Assembly (NCBI RefSeq): GCF_003851545.1
Contig: NZ_BHVX01000010.1
Span: 62,001 to 126,000, forward strand
Source of the DNA: Ralstonia sp. SET104
GTDB taxonomy: Bacteria; Pseudomonadota; Gammaproteobacteria; Burkholderiales; Burkholderiaceae
Length of the DNA stretch: 64,000 bases
Reading direction: 5' to 3'
The position numbers and the translations under genes were made by a program. The notes below the pieces were generated by a model. It made no database searches. It had not been told where the DNA came from and was given only the letters and a program-made list of their open reading frames with translations. Shown piece after piece: positions 54,715-63,324 of the stretch; the stretch's first letter is position 1; each line of letters starts with the position of its first letter.

Positions 54715-55533
54715 TCAGGCTGCCGCCCGCCGTGCCGCTCGCGTGGCCCCCGCTGTCAGCACGACCACTGCCGCCAGGATGATGCCCGTCGCGCCCAGCG
54801 TTTGCGGTGCGACCACTTCATCGGCCAGCCATGCGCCCATCAGCAGGGCGATGGGCGGGTTCACATACACATAGCTCGTCGCCATGACAGTGGACACGCG
54901 TTCCACCAGCGCCATGTAGGCCGTGAATGCGATGGCCGAGCCGAACACCACCAGATAGCCCCACGCCAGCGCCGCATGCATGCCGATGTGCTTGGGCCAT
55001 GGCTCACCCGTGATCAGGCTGAGCAGCACCAGCGCGACGCCGCCAAAGGCCATCTCCAGCACGAAGGCGGTGGTGCCGCGTGGCATGTCGATGCGCTTGG
55101 AGAGCTGTGAGCCGAATGACCACGAAGCGATGGCAGTTGTGAGCGCCAGCACGCCAACCGTGCTGGCCTGGAACTCCGCCCCGCGAAACAGCACGGCAAT
55201 GCCGATGCTGCCCAGCGCAATGGCGCCAATCTCATAGGGGCGCAAACGGCCGCCCGCCAGCAGCGTCCACAGCGTGGAGAACAGCGGCATCGACGCGATC
55301 ATCACCGTGGTGGCACCCGATGAAATCGTCTGCTCGGCCACCGCTGTCATGCCCATGCCGCCCACCAGCATGAATGTACCGATCAGTGCACAGTTGCGGA
55401 TCTGGCGCCAGCTTGGCCGGTTTTCCGGCTTCCCGCGCTGGCGCAAGAGAACCAGTGGGGCGAGCAACAGGGCTGCTGCCAGAAAGCGCGAGCCCATCAT
55501 CAGGAAGGGCGGCAGGTCGGTCAGCGCAAAGCG
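54715..55533 (-). pseudogene. EamA/DMT-family exporter, 5'-truncated by a mobile element
   Basis: A drug/metabolite transporter with two EamA repeats. From the first internal ATG (55500) 261 residues remain, but homology to the usual sequence runs upstream without a start: residues RFALTDLPPFLMMGSRFL continue to the codon at 55531-55533 and then stop resembling the family. About 20-40 N-terminal residues, including the first membrane helix, are missing. The break coincides with a GGGG that begins a Tn3-like terminal repeat. The remaining nine helices might still be translated from 55500, but transport is doubtful. Confidence 0.75.
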
Positions 55534-55570
55534 GGGTAGTCGTCCTTTTCGTGCATTTTCTTACGGCTTC
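55533..55570. repeat. candidate 38-bp Tn3-family terminal inverted repeat
   Basis: It begins GGGGTAGTCGTCC and ends TTACGGCTTC, starting exactly where the exporter gene loses homology. Length and GGGG start are those of Tn3-family ends. Its inner 30 bases recur at 55626-55655. The matching inverted copy is not in the window. Confidence 0.5.
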
Positions 55571-55625
55571 GTCCGGAATCCTCTTTTTATTCAGCGGGTT
55601 ACGGATTTGACGATTTCGCGCAAGC

Positions 55626-55655
55626 CGTCCTTTTCGTGCGATTTCTTACGGTTTC
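55626..55655. repeat. second copy of the inner 30 bases of the terminal repeat
   Basis: Same orientation as 55541-55570 with three mismatches, 85 bases away. Begins CGTCCTTTTCGTGC and ends TTACGGTTTC. It could be a sub-terminal transposase-binding site. Confidence 0.75.
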
Positions 55656-55875
55656 ACGGCTCTGGCCAGTTGGGCGCGGCTGCGGCGGGCAGCATGTTCA
55701 CTGCGCAGTGAATATGCCGTTTTTGCCGAATATTGACGCTGGCCGCGCCGTCCAGCGAGTTGCCCGTTACGCTGCTGGGCCCGCTATGCCGAGGTGCGTT
55801 CGGTGGGAGCAGAACCACTTTTTCATCACCCGTTGGCATAATTGCTGGGCAAAAATTCATCTTTCGGGGAATGGG

Positions 55876-56340
55876 GTGGAAGTCGATCAGGCGCATTGCA
55901 GCGACATCGAGATTTGGAATGTCCGGCTTCGCAACCATGAGCCGTATGCGTTCACGCGCCTGAAGCGTGCGTTTGTATCCGACGATTCGCGCCACCGGGT
56001 CGTGATGGTCGATGCCAAGAAATTGCTCTCCTGTGCAGATCGCGACACCACGGACTACGTGCTGCCAAGGGTGGAGGACTGGTATCCGGGCAAGGTCCGC
56101 GGCATCTGTGAGTTCCTCGATCCTAGCCAAGCAAGAATCCCTGAGATGCCCTATGTCACTTTCAGGGTGCGAAACAGGCGCACACTGCTCGGTCTAATTG
56201 GCTTGGACAAGGAAGGTGTCGCCTCCTTCCGAAACGGCCAGCATCGTGCGCGCTACATAGTGTTTGCCGGCGCTACGAGCTTTCCGGTTGAAGTGCATGA
56301 AACGGAAGCAGCTTTGCTCGAACGCTACTGCGGCACTTGA
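55876..56340 (+). CDS. putative plasmid fertility-inhibition-factor-like protein
   Basis: About 154 residues. The text IEIWNVRLRNHEPYAFTRLKR, RHRVVMVDAKKLLSC, a central region (VEDWYPGKVRGICEFLDP) and the ending NGQHRARYIVFAGATSFPVEVHETEAALLERYCG resemble proteins annotated as plasmid fertility inhibition factors; the match is from memory. GTG 55876 is chosen because GGGGA lies just upstream and the conserved part begins soon after; open frame continues back to 55636 but is not protein-like. A neighbouring kfrA supports a plasmid origin. Confidence 0.45.
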   Translation: MEVDQAHCSDIEIWNVRLRNHEPYAFTRLKRAFVSDDSRHRVVMVDAKKLLSCADRDTTDYVLPRVEDWYPGKVRGICEFLDPSQARIPEMPYVTFRVRNRRTLLGLIGLDKEGVASFRNGQHRARYIVFAGATSFPVEVHETEAALLERYCGT

Positions 56341-56356
56341 TTCGAGTCGGTCGGTC

Positions 56357-56617
56357 ATGCCTATCCGCTTCCCGAGGACAATCCTGATCGAAGAAGCTCG
56401 CCTTGCAGAGGGGGCTGCCTCGTTGCGCCTTGACTGCGAGAGCATTACCGTCGCGCCGGGCGGCCTCACCGTCGATGGCGTCGAGGTGCGGCAACTGCTG
56501 GCCTTGGGCTGGACACCACGCTGCCTGTCCTTCGAATCGAATGGTCAAGCCTATCACTTCGACATCAACGGGGTCGCCGTCATACGACCGAGCCGCGCAG
56601 TATTCCCCTTTGCCTAG
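56357..56617 (+). CDS. hypothetical protein
   Basis: An 86-residue protein I do not recognise, with no signal peptide or membrane segment. It opens MPIRFPRTILIEEARLAEG and shows alternating beta-like stretches (SLRLDCESITVAPGG, AYHFDINGVAVIRPSRAVF). It starts 16 bases after the preceding stop and may be co-transcribed. No strong ribosome site is visible. Confidence 0.4.
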   Translation: MPIRFPRTILIEEARLAEGAASLRLDCESITVAPGGLTVDGVEVRQLLALGWTPRCLSFESNGQAYHFDINGVAVIRPSRAVFPFA

Positions 56618-56684
56618 AGGCCTTTTTCATTGTCAGGCGAACTCCAGCGCGGCCACACGTGGGCGCAGAACTTGCATGGGAAGA

Positions 56685-56879
56685 ATGACCTATTCTTCAA
56701 CCATCACCCGTGCACCTCCCCCGCACATCATGAAGCCGCACATTCAGCATTCGCATCGCGCGTATCGTTCAGCCGAGCCACATTATGGCAGCCGCTACTA
56801 CCTTGGGGTTGCCGCCTTCCTTATCGCAATCGGCCTGCTGTATCTCGCTTGGTTTCTTCTTTGGTCGATTCGGGCGTGA
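56685..56879 (+). CDS. small single-span membrane protein
   Basis: About 64 residues: a polar, His-rich N-terminal half (KPHIQHSHRAYRSAEPHYG) and one hydrophobic helix near residues 42-61 (YLGVAAFLIAIGLLYLAWFLL) with a positive end. Start uncertain among ATGs at 56676, 56685 and 56730. Not recognised; it ends just before the convergent kfrA. Confidence 0.35.
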   Translation: MTYSSTITRAPPPHIMKPHIQHSHRAYRSAEPHYGSRYYLGVAAFLIAIGLLYLAWFLLWSIRA

Positions 56880-56940
56880 GTGGTCAATTGCGACGGACGG
56901 ACCGTCAAGGAGCATCCTTCGCGCGCAAAATCTTAGCGTT

Positions 56941-57933
56941 TCAGGTCGCCGGCCCAGCCAAGCCGAGCTGCGCCCGGTAGTCGGTCAGTAGCGTCTGCTG
57001 GGCTTCCAGGCGTGCCGCCAGTTTGGCCAACTCTGCTGCCATCTGCTCACGTTCCGCACGCACGGCCGCGAACCCGTCCGTCTGCGTCTGCACCGTTGTG
57101 CGCAGCGCGTCCCGTTCCGCTTCTGCTCGGGCCAAGTCTGCGCGCGCCTGGTTCAGCGCCGTCAGAGTCTGTTCGCCACGTGCCTCCGACTCACGGACAC
57201 GCTTCGCCGCGGCCCCGGCTTCGGCTACCAGCCTCGCGCCATCCTTGTTCAACTGCGTGATCTCTCCCTGCTTGATGATCAGTGCCTGATTGGCCTGCCG
57301 GATTTCCGCCTGCAGTTGTTGGACCTGCTGCTCGTGCCGGCGCGCGTCCTGATCCCGTTGCTCTTTGCTAGCGTTGCGGAAGTGGTCCAGTGCCTGGTGG
57401 GCATGCTGCAGCTTCTCCTCCAGCGAGCGGCGGAAGCCTTCATGCTCGGCCAGCCGGGCCGTGAGGTCCTGAACCTGCTGTGCCGAGCGCTCAGCCTCGA
57501 TGGTGCGCTGCTGCAGCGCCGTCTGCGTGTCACTGTGCGCGGCCCGCACGTTGGCAATGTTGGAGTGAGCCTGCGCCAACTCGGCGCGCAGCGCGGCGAG
57601 ATCTGCGGACAGCTTGTCGGCCTCCGCCTGGGCCTGTTGGCGCTGCGCGGCCGCGGCGGTGATTTGCTGATCAATTGTCGCCTGCGCCTCTTCGTGCAGG
57701 CGCGCCGCCAGCCGGGCCACCAGATCCTGGATGGCGTCGGAGAGCGAACCGGTGCGCGTCAGCGCCGTGCCGTCCTCCTCTTCCAGTTCCTTCAGGTAGC
57801 GGTGGATGGTCGTTTTCGAGCCGGTGTTGCCTAGCGCGATACGTATCGCATCGATCGAGGGGTGCTGCCCTTGGGCAGCCAGCGAATCGCGGGCGCGCTT
57901 CACGTCCAAGCGGCTCAGTCCTGCACGGGCCAT
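56941..57933 (-). CDS. kfrA: KfrA-type plasmid DNA-binding, coiled-coil protein
   Basis: A 330-residue alpha-helical protein. The N-terminal KfrA DNA-binding domain (about 1-60: LSRLDVKRARDSLAAQGQHPSIDAIRIALGNTGSKTTIHRYLKEL) is followed by a very long Ala/Gln/Glu/Arg coiled coil (about 75-320). KfrA proteins bind their own promoter and support plasmid segregation or nucleoid-like organisation. ATG 57933 is set by AGGAG five bases upstream. Its upstream region contains direct repeats likely to be its operator. On a chromosome it marks an integrated plasmid or ICE-like segment. Confidence 0.85.
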   Translation of the reverse strand: MARAGLSRLDVKRARDSLAAQGQHPSIDAIRIALGNTGSKTTIHRYLKELEEEDGTALTRTGSLSDAIQDLVARLAARLHEEAQATIDQQITAAAAQRQQAQAEADKLSADLAALRAELAQAHSNIANVRAAHSDTQTALQQRTIEAERSAQQVQDLTARLAEHEGFRRSLEEKLQHAHQALDHFRNASKEQRDQDARRHEQQVQQLQAEIRQANQALIIKQGEITQLNKDGARLVAEAGAAAKRVRESEARGEQTLTALNQARADLARAEAERDALRTTVQTQTDGFAAVRAEREQMAAELAKLAARLEAQQTLLTDYRAQLGLAGPAT

Positions 57934-57958
57934 GGTGCTCCTACAATTTGATACCGTA

Positions 57959-57982
57959 ATACGTACCATGTATATACGTACC
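57959..57982. promoter_or_regulatory. probable KfrA operator: two direct repeats
   Basis: ATACGTACC occurs at 57959-57967 and 57974-57982 (15-base period), 26 bases upstream of the kfrA ATG, and ATACCGTA just before it is a partial third copy. KfrA of IncP plasmids represses itself through an iterated operator, so the role is inferred from that family. Confidence 0.55.
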
Positions 57983-58019
57983 AAATTGAGGCGTCAAGCT
58001 ACAGAATTCTGGTAATTTT

Positions 58020-58052
58020 TCACACACGATAATGGTGGATTATCACGTGTGA
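58020..58052. repeat. 14-bp inverted repeat near the kfrA promoter
   Basis: TCACACACGATAAT and ATTATCACGTGTGA flank GGTGG; 12 of 14 positions pair. No T-tract follows on either strand, so an operator is more likely than a terminator. The rest of 58053-58337 shows no gene. Confidence 0.55.
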
Positions 58053-58337
58053 ACGCCTGCGAGGGAGGCTCAGGGCCGGGCCTTCGGTACGAAACCCCGA
58101 CAAAGGCATGATTCCTGTGATGCTTGCCGAGCGTCACTTCCTCACAGCCGGAAGAAGGAGCGCGCCGCGGTCCGTAACCCGCGCCAGCCAACCCTGCGCA
58201 GCCCCAGTTCGCCGCCTGGCGAGATGTCGTGCGATCGTGCTGACTCTGTCCCGCCTCTATATGCTGTATGAGTATTCCTTCATCGTTCCCTGGCTAGCGG
58301 CTCGAAGGTGATCCGATACGCAAACAGGAGCCGTCAA

Positions 58338-59012
58338 ATGATTCAACGTCCCGATCTTCGTGTGATCGCGGCCGCTTTGGCCCCACTTGTCTTTAACGCG
58401 CCGGCGCGCGCCGAGAGTGACCTTGCGCATGGCGCACAAGCCGCCCGCGCGTGCATGGCCTGCCATTCGTTTGCACCGGGCCGCCACATGACGGGCCCGA
58501 GCTTGGCGGGCGTTTTGGGCCGCAAAGCCGGCACAGCCGACGGTTTCGCGCGCTACTCTGACGCCCTCAAGCAATCAGGTCTGGTCTGGGACAAGCGGAA
58601 CCTGGACGCGTGGCTCAAGAATCCGGCGGCGCTGGTGCCGGGTAACGCGATGACCTTTCCCGGTATTGCCGATGTACGCACGCGAGCCGATCTGGTCGCC
58701 TACCTTGAAGCCGTTTCCACGGGGCGCGTGAAGGTGCCCGATCGTGGCCTGCCGAACTTGAAGGAGCTCGACGCGGCGTCGCGGGTCACCTCAATCCGCT
58801 ACTGTGGCGATACCTATCGCCTGACCACCGCCGACCGGAAGACCCAGGCCTTTTGGGAGTTCAACCTGCGATTCAAAACCGATGGCAGCGCTGCGGGCCC
58901 GGCTGCCGGTCAGCCTGTGCTGATCGGCACAGGCATGCAAGGTGACCGCGCCGCCGTGGTGTTCGCACGCCCCGAGGAAATCTCGACCTTCATTCAGAGG
59001 CGGTGCCCATAA
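58338..59012 (+). CDS. periplasmic cytochrome c
   Basis: A 224-residue exported c-type cytochrome. Signal peptide about 1-25 (APARA), heme site CMACH (39-43), and axial Met105 in PGNAMTF give a class I fold (about 28-130) close to soluble cytochrome c of the c2 type. An extension of about 90 residues follows with a Cys pair (RYCGDTY and RRCP), not part of the usual fold and unrecognised. ATG 58338 has AGGAG seven bases upstream. It stands alone before the IS6 remnant; electron partners are unknown. Confidence 0.88.
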   Translation: MIQRPDLRVIAAALAPLVFNAPARAESDLAHGAQAARACMACHSFAPGRHMTGPSLAGVLGRKAGTADGFARYSDALKQSGLVWDKRNLDAWLKNPAALVPGNAMTFPGIADVRTRADLVAYLEAVSTGRVKVPDRGLPNLKELDAASRVTSIRYCGDTYRLTTADRKTQAFWEFNLRFKTDGSAAGPAAGQPVLIGTGMQGDRAAVVFARPEEISTFIQRRCP

Positions 59013-59158
59013 AAACTGGCCACTCAACCTGCGGCACCCGGAATTCTGTGGCGATGCCACTGCAGAGCTGCGGCCGGGGAATCGGGCGATTCTCAATTCT
59101 TCCCGTTGTCGTTCCACGCCCGCGAGAGGCTGTCGAGGAAAAGGCTTGCAGACTGGAA

Positions 59159-59986
59159 GGCGCTGTCAACTTGTCGATAGCAAGGCAAGGCAGTGGCACG
59201 GGGGACACTGATCAGAAGGCAGTTGACGGATTTTGGGCCACTTCAGTGAATTCTTGCCAGGCAGCGAATCTCGCTGCAAGGTGTTTGCGGTAGAGCGAAG
59301 CACGCAGCAGATGCCGTTTCAGCGCGAAGTGTTGTCGGATCGGACCGAAGCTCGAAAGGAAAGCCTGCGTACGTTTGCGGTCGCGAAAGCCTCGCATACG
59401 CCGCTCGCGTTCGCGGGTCGGCTGGTGGTTATTCTCGGCTCGATTGTTCACGCGCGCGGCGGCTCTCACGAACACGTGCTTGACGCTGGCCAGCTCTGGA
59501 ATGTCGGCCATTGCGGCCGGGTAGCTGCGTAACTGATCGGTGACGATCTTGCGGGGCGCCGGACATGAGCGAAGCACGCGCTGGAAGAAGCGTTTGGCGG
59601 CAGCCTTGTCGCGCCGCTTCTGCAACAAGATCTCCAGTTCGGCGCCATGCTCGTCGACCGCTCGCCACAGCAGATATGGCTCGCCGCGCAGCGTCACGAA
59701 CATCTCATCGAGAGGCCAGGTGCTGCCTGGTTTGCGCCGTGCAGCCTTCACGCGATGGGCATAGCCGGCGCCAAATTTGTCACACCAGCGGCGAATTGTC
59801 TCGTAGGGAACGACCAACCTCGCTCGAACAGCAGTTCCTCGATGTCGCGCAGGCTCAGGTTGAAGCGGAAATACCTGCGCACCGCGTGGCTGATGACCGC
59901 CGCCGGAAATCGGTGGCCGTGATAGAGCGATTTGGTCTTCGTCATCCCGTCATCTTATGCGGCCGCCTCGCTAACGTGACAGCACC
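59159..59986 (-). mobile_element. IS6-family element, about 828 bp, inactive
   Basis: The right end reads inward GGTGCTGTCACGTTAGCGAG (from 59986); the left end reads GGCGCTGTCAACTTG (from 59159). The shared GGyGCTGTCA start fits IS6 ends. No target duplication is seen (flanks GACTGGAA and CGCCCAAG), as is common after replicative rearrangement. Ends are moderately certain. Confidence 0.6.
59212..59945 (-). pseudogene. IS6-family transposase with a frameshift
   Basis: Two pieces make one IS6 transposase: MTKTKSLYHGHRFPAAVISHAVR through LFERG (from 59945), then VVPYETIRRWCDKFG onward in another frame. The break near 59813-59823 is consistent with one lost base. The catalytic DDE is otherwise complete: WPLDEMF, VTDQLRSYP, and AENNHQPTRERER. 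Without recoding, no full protein is made. Confidence 0.85.
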
Positions 59987-60117
59987 CGCCCAAGGCATCC
60001 TGCATTCCGGAACGTGGCTAAACCTCACTCCATCCAATGGTCAGACGCAGGCTAAAACAACCTGCCAAACAGCGTCAGGCGCTGCGTCCATCACGGCATT
60101 TTCTACTGGCGATCACT

Positions 60118-60834
60118 ATGACCTACTTATCAGCACCGCAACCAGCGCCTTCGCTTCGATTCACGCTTTCCGCAGCCGCAGCCTGTTTGGCCTTGTTCAC
60201 CTTCGCCTCTGGGAGCGTCAGCGCCCATGACGCGACTGCGCACGCACCAACCGGACGGGTGGTCGGAAAGGCGGTATCGGCCGGTCAACGCAGTGCGAGC
60301 ATGAACGCGCTGTACTCTGCCATGCAGACTCTGTGGGCTCAGCACATGGAGTGGACTTACGCAGCGGTAACGGCGTACGTCTCCAACCCGGCTGCCTTTG
60401 ACGCAACGGCCGCGCGTTTGCTCAAAAATCAGGAAGACATCGGCAATGCGATCAAGCCGTTTTACGGTGAAGCTGCCGGCGATGCTTTGAGCAAGCTGCT
60501 CAAGGAGCACATTGGCGCAGCGGTCGAGGTGGTCAAACAGGCCAAGGCCGGTAACAAGCCTGCGCTCGATAAGACAGTGGCGGCAGCCTACGCCAACGCG
60601 CAAGAAATCGCGGACTTCCTCGCCAAAGCCAACAAAAACTGGCCCCGGGAGACGGTTCGCTCAATGATGAAGGGCCACATCGATACGGCGCTGGTCTACG
60701 CCACGGCGGTGATTCAAGGCAATTACGCCGAAGGAATTGCCGAATACGGCAAGGCTGAAGCCCACATGTTGCACATGGCCGACGCGCTCAGCGCCGGATT
60801 GATTGCCGCATTCCCCGACAAGTTCAAGAGCTAA
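60118..60834 (+). CDS. secreted helical protein of unknown function
   Basis: A 238-residue exported protein: signal peptide about 1-37 (SGSVSAHDA). The mature part is almost wholly helical, with [68 protein letters not shown] and [15 protein letters not shown]. The regularly spaced His/Glu/Asp suggest a four-helix bundle that might bind metal; similar sequences exist in Firmicutes as hypothetical proteins. It begins 131 bases past the IS6 end and leads a run of small membrane genes. Confidence 0.65.
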   Translation: MTYLSAPQPAPSLRFTLSAAAACLALFTFASGSVSAHDATAHAPTGRVVGKAVSAGQRSASMNALYSAMQTLWAQHMEWTYAAVTAYVSNPAAFDATAARLLKNQEDIGNAIKPFYGEAAGDALSKLLKEHIGAAVEVVKQAKAGNKPALDKTVAAAYANAQEIADFLAKANKNWPRETVRSMMKGHIDTALVYATAVIQGNYAEGIAEYGKAEAHMLHMADALSAGLIAAFPDKFKS

Positions 60835-60915
60835 TCCAACAACTCAGAGGAGATCTCTGCAAGCCCAAGACGGTGACTTGCAAGCAATCTCCCCAACTTC
60901 TCTGGAGAAAAACAA

Positions 60916-61254
60916 ATGCTTAACTACGCCATCGTCGTATTTGCCATCGCCGCCGTTGGTGGCTTGGTGCTGGCCGCGCATGTGCTGCGCGATAAGTTCG
61001 CCCCTTGGGTGTTGTCGCTATTGCACGCACTGCTCGGCGCAGCGGGCCTGGCTTTGCTGATCGCACTGCTCGTCCAGGGCAATGCGCCGCAGAAAGTGCT
61101 GATCAGCTTCGTGCTGATGCTGGTGGCAGCGCTGGGTGGATTCTTCCTGGCCTCGTTCCATGTGCGTAAGAAGCTACCGTCCAAGGCCGTGGTGGTGATT
61201 CATGCCGGCGTCGCAGTCGCGGGCTTTCTGACGCTGGCAAGCGTGCTGCTGTGA
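60916..61254 (+). CDS. small four-helix membrane protein
   Basis: A 112-residue protein with about four hydrophobic helices (4-24, 31-52, 60-80 and 90-111), separated by short basic loops (HVLRDKFAPW, HVRKKLPSK). Three His lie near helix ends (22, 37, 96), which could ligate heme, but no family is recognised. GGAG precedes ATG 60916. Its stop overlaps the DUF2231 start (TGATG), so the two are translationally coupled. Confidence 0.65.
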   Translation: MLNYAIVVFAIAAVGGLVLAAHVLRDKFAPWVLSLLHALLGAAGLALLIALLVQGNAPQKVLISFVLMLVAALGGFFLASFHVRKKLPSKAVVVIHAGVAVAGFLTLASVLL

Positions 61255-61673
61255 TGTCGCGCCATCCTCTGCATCCGGCACTGGTGCATTTCCCCATCGC
61301 CTGCTGGTCGCTGGCTGTGGTGGCAGATTTCACCGGCCTCTGGCTCGGCGAGGTCGCTTGGCGTTGGTCAGGCGGACTCTTCGCAGTTGGCTGTGGCATG
61401 GCCTTTGTGGCCATGCTCACAGGCTTGATCGAACTGTCTCATGTGCCCGAAGGCCCCGCTATGCGGACTGCTTACTGGCACATGGGCGCGGTGCTCGTTG
61501 CCTGCACACTATTTTGCACTCGCCTGCTGCTGCGGCTGGAAGACCTGCGGCCGCTGGAACCTAACACGATTTCGTTGCTGATGGATGCGGGCGGCTTTAT
61601 CTGTTTGGTCGGCGGCGGCTGGCTTGGCGGAAAACTGGTGTATCACCACGGCGTCGGACGCTCCAGCAACTAG
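61254..61673 (+). CDS. DUF2231-family membrane protein
   Basis: A 139-residue protein with four membrane helices and the family opening HPLHPALVHFPIACW, a later WHMGAVLV, and a Gly-rich end GGGWLGGKLVYHHGVG. DUF2231 proteins are predicted heme- or redox-linked membrane proteins, often near cytochromes. ATG 61254 overlaps the previous stop. Together with the upstream gene it may form a small membrane redox complex; this is inference. Confidence 0.8.
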   Translation: MSRHPLHPALVHFPIACWSLAVVADFTGLWLGEVAWRWSGGLFAVGCGMAFVAMLTGLIELSHVPEGPAMRTAYWHMGAVLVACTLFCTRLLLRLEDLRPLEPNTISLLMDAGGFICLVGGGWLGGKLVYHHGVGRSSN

Positions 61674-61720
61674 GTTGTGTGCGCGTCGCTATCGCAAATT
61701 ATTGATAGAGGAATTTATCC

Positions 61721-62440
61721 ATGCTGCTCGAACCTGTACTCCAGGAAAAGCCTACCGTAACTAAAGCGAGCGTATCCGACCGCATCTGTCGTCGCCTCAT
61801 CGAGGCAGGGCAACGTTTCCATGCGAACGACAATATCGCCGACTTCATCCGTGACGGCGAGTTGGACGAACTGCGTATAGAGGTTGAACATGAGTTGCAA
61901 GGCGTGCTGCGCTCACTGGTGATTGATACCCGGAACGACCACAACACCGCCGAGACGGCGAAGCGGGTCGCCAAGATGTTCGTGCACGAGGTATTTCGGG
62001 GCCGCTATGAAGCAGCGCCGGCGGCTACGGCGTTTCCGAACGTGTCGCAGCTCAACGAACTGATGATCGTCGGCCCGGTGACGGTGCGCAGCGCGTGCTC
62101 CCATCATTTGTGTCCGATCCTGGGCAAGGTGTGGATTGGCTTGCTGCCCAATGCGTCGTCCGATCTGATCGGCCTGTCCAAGTATGCGCGCCTGGCCGAA
62201 TGGGTGATGAACCGGCCGCAGATTCAAGAGGAGGCCGTGGTCATGCTGGCTGACGAGTTGGAGCAACGCATCCGACCCGACGGCCTGGCCATCGTCATGG
62301 AAGCCAACCACTTCTGCATGCACTGGCGCGGGGTCAAGGACGATGGTGCGCTGATGCGGAACTCCGTCATGCGGGGGACGTTCTTGAAAGACGCGACGCT
62401 ACGGGGTGAGTTCTTGAGCCTGCTCGGGAGCCATCGTTGA
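61721..62440 (+). CDS. folE: GTP cyclohydrolase I (FolE1 type)
   Basis: A 239-residue enzyme forming 7,8-dihydroneopterin triphosphate from GTP. The zinc ligands are in SACSHHLCPI and HFCMHWRGV; VGPVTVRSACSHHLCPILGKVWIG and GLSKYARLAEW are highly conserved in family enzymes. Length is usual with an N-terminal extension of about 40 residues. It is probably an extra copy, since no folate genes are near; here it sits among redox genes and an ECF sigma factor. It could make a tetrahydropterin cofactor. Confidence 0.93.
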   Translation: MLLEPVLQEKPTVTKASVSDRICRRLIEAGQRFHANDNIADFIRDGELDELRIEVEHELQGVLRSLVIDTRNDHNTAETAKRVAKMFVHEVFRGRYEAAPAATAFPNVSQLNELMIVGPVTVRSACSHHLCPILGKVWIGLLPNASSDLIGLSKYARLAEWVMNRPQIQEEAVVMLADELEQRIRPDGLAIVMEANHFCMHWRGVKDDGALMRNSVMRGTFLKDATLRGEFLSLLGSHR

Positions 62441-62511
62441 TGGTGCGAATATTTTGTCGGCCGGTCCCATCCTGTGGGTATAGCCGGCTATTTAACACCT
62501 GAGGGTTCATC

Positions 62512-63237
62512 ATGTCTGAGTACACCGTTAGACTCACCGCCCATCGTCGGGTTGCTGAGGGCACTATGGCCTTTCACCTCGAAAAACCTGCTGGTTTTGA
62601 ATTCAGACCGGGACAGGCCATGGAGCTCATCCTGCCGGGGCAGCATGCTGACGCTAATTCTTCAGACGTCCGCCATGTCTTTTCCATCGTCAGCGCACCG
62701 CACGAAGACGAACTAATTATCGCCACCCGCATGCGCGACAGCGTATTCAAACGAACGCTAGGTAACCTGCCCATCAGCACAGAAGTTCAGATCGACGGCC
62801 CCTTCGGCTCGCTCACTCTGCACAAAAATACGGCGCGCGCGGGTGTACTCATCGCCGGCGGGATCGGGGTGACTCCGTTCATGAGCATACTGCGGGACGC
62901 GACGAAGCTCCAGATACCGCAAGATCTGCTGCTGCTGTATTCCAACCGCCGCCCTGAAGACGCGGCATTTCTCACCGAACTACAGCAGCTCGAAAAGCAA
63001 AACCCAAGGTTCCGCCTCATGGCAACCATGACGGACATGGAACACTCGGCGCAAAGCTGGGATGGTGTAACCAGAAAAATGGACAGTGCATGGATCAAAC
63101 ATGCTATCGAGGGGCTGGCCGATCCGATTTTCTATGTTTCGGGCCCACCGGCCATGGTTGAGGCCATGCGCCAGACGTTGGTGGCAGCCGGTATGGACGA
63201 GGACAATGTGCGCAGCGAGGAGTTCTATGGTTACTGA
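62512..63237 (+). CDS. ferredoxin-NADP reductase-like flavoprotein
   Basis: A 241-residue FNR-family protein without an attached ferredoxin domain. The FAD-binding barrel has FRPGQAMELILPG and RHVFSIVSAP; the NAD(P)-binding half has AGGIGVTPFMSIL (about 117-129) and FYVSGPPAMVEAMRQTL, ending in EEFYGY. It transfers electrons between NAD(P)H and an unidentified partner. GAGGG lies seven bases before ATG 62512. It lies between folE and the sigma-factor gene; reduction of a pterin or a cytochrome is possible but not shown. Confidence 0.9.
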   Translation: MSEYTVRLTAHRRVAEGTMAFHLEKPAGFEFRPGQAMELILPGQHADANSSDVRHVFSIVSAPHEDELIIATRMRDSVFKRTLGNLPISTEVQIDGPFGSLTLHKNTARAGVLIAGGIGVTPFMSILRDATKLQIPQDLLLLYSNRRPEDAAFLTELQQLEKQNPRFRLMATMTDMEHSAQSWDGVTRKMDSAWIKHAIEGLADPIFYVSGPPAMVEAMRQTLVAAGMDEDNVRSEEFYGY

Positions 63238-63324
63238 GTCAAGGTCTTGTCCGTCAGAGCCGGCCACGGCCACGGCGGTAGATCGTGGCTCGCCCCATTC
63301 GTTCGATGTCCAGGAGACAACCAG

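Noticed and set aside
58108-58311. 67-codon frame between kfrA and the cytochrome c gene
   Set aside because: No ribosome site, Arg-rich text and no resemblance to any family.
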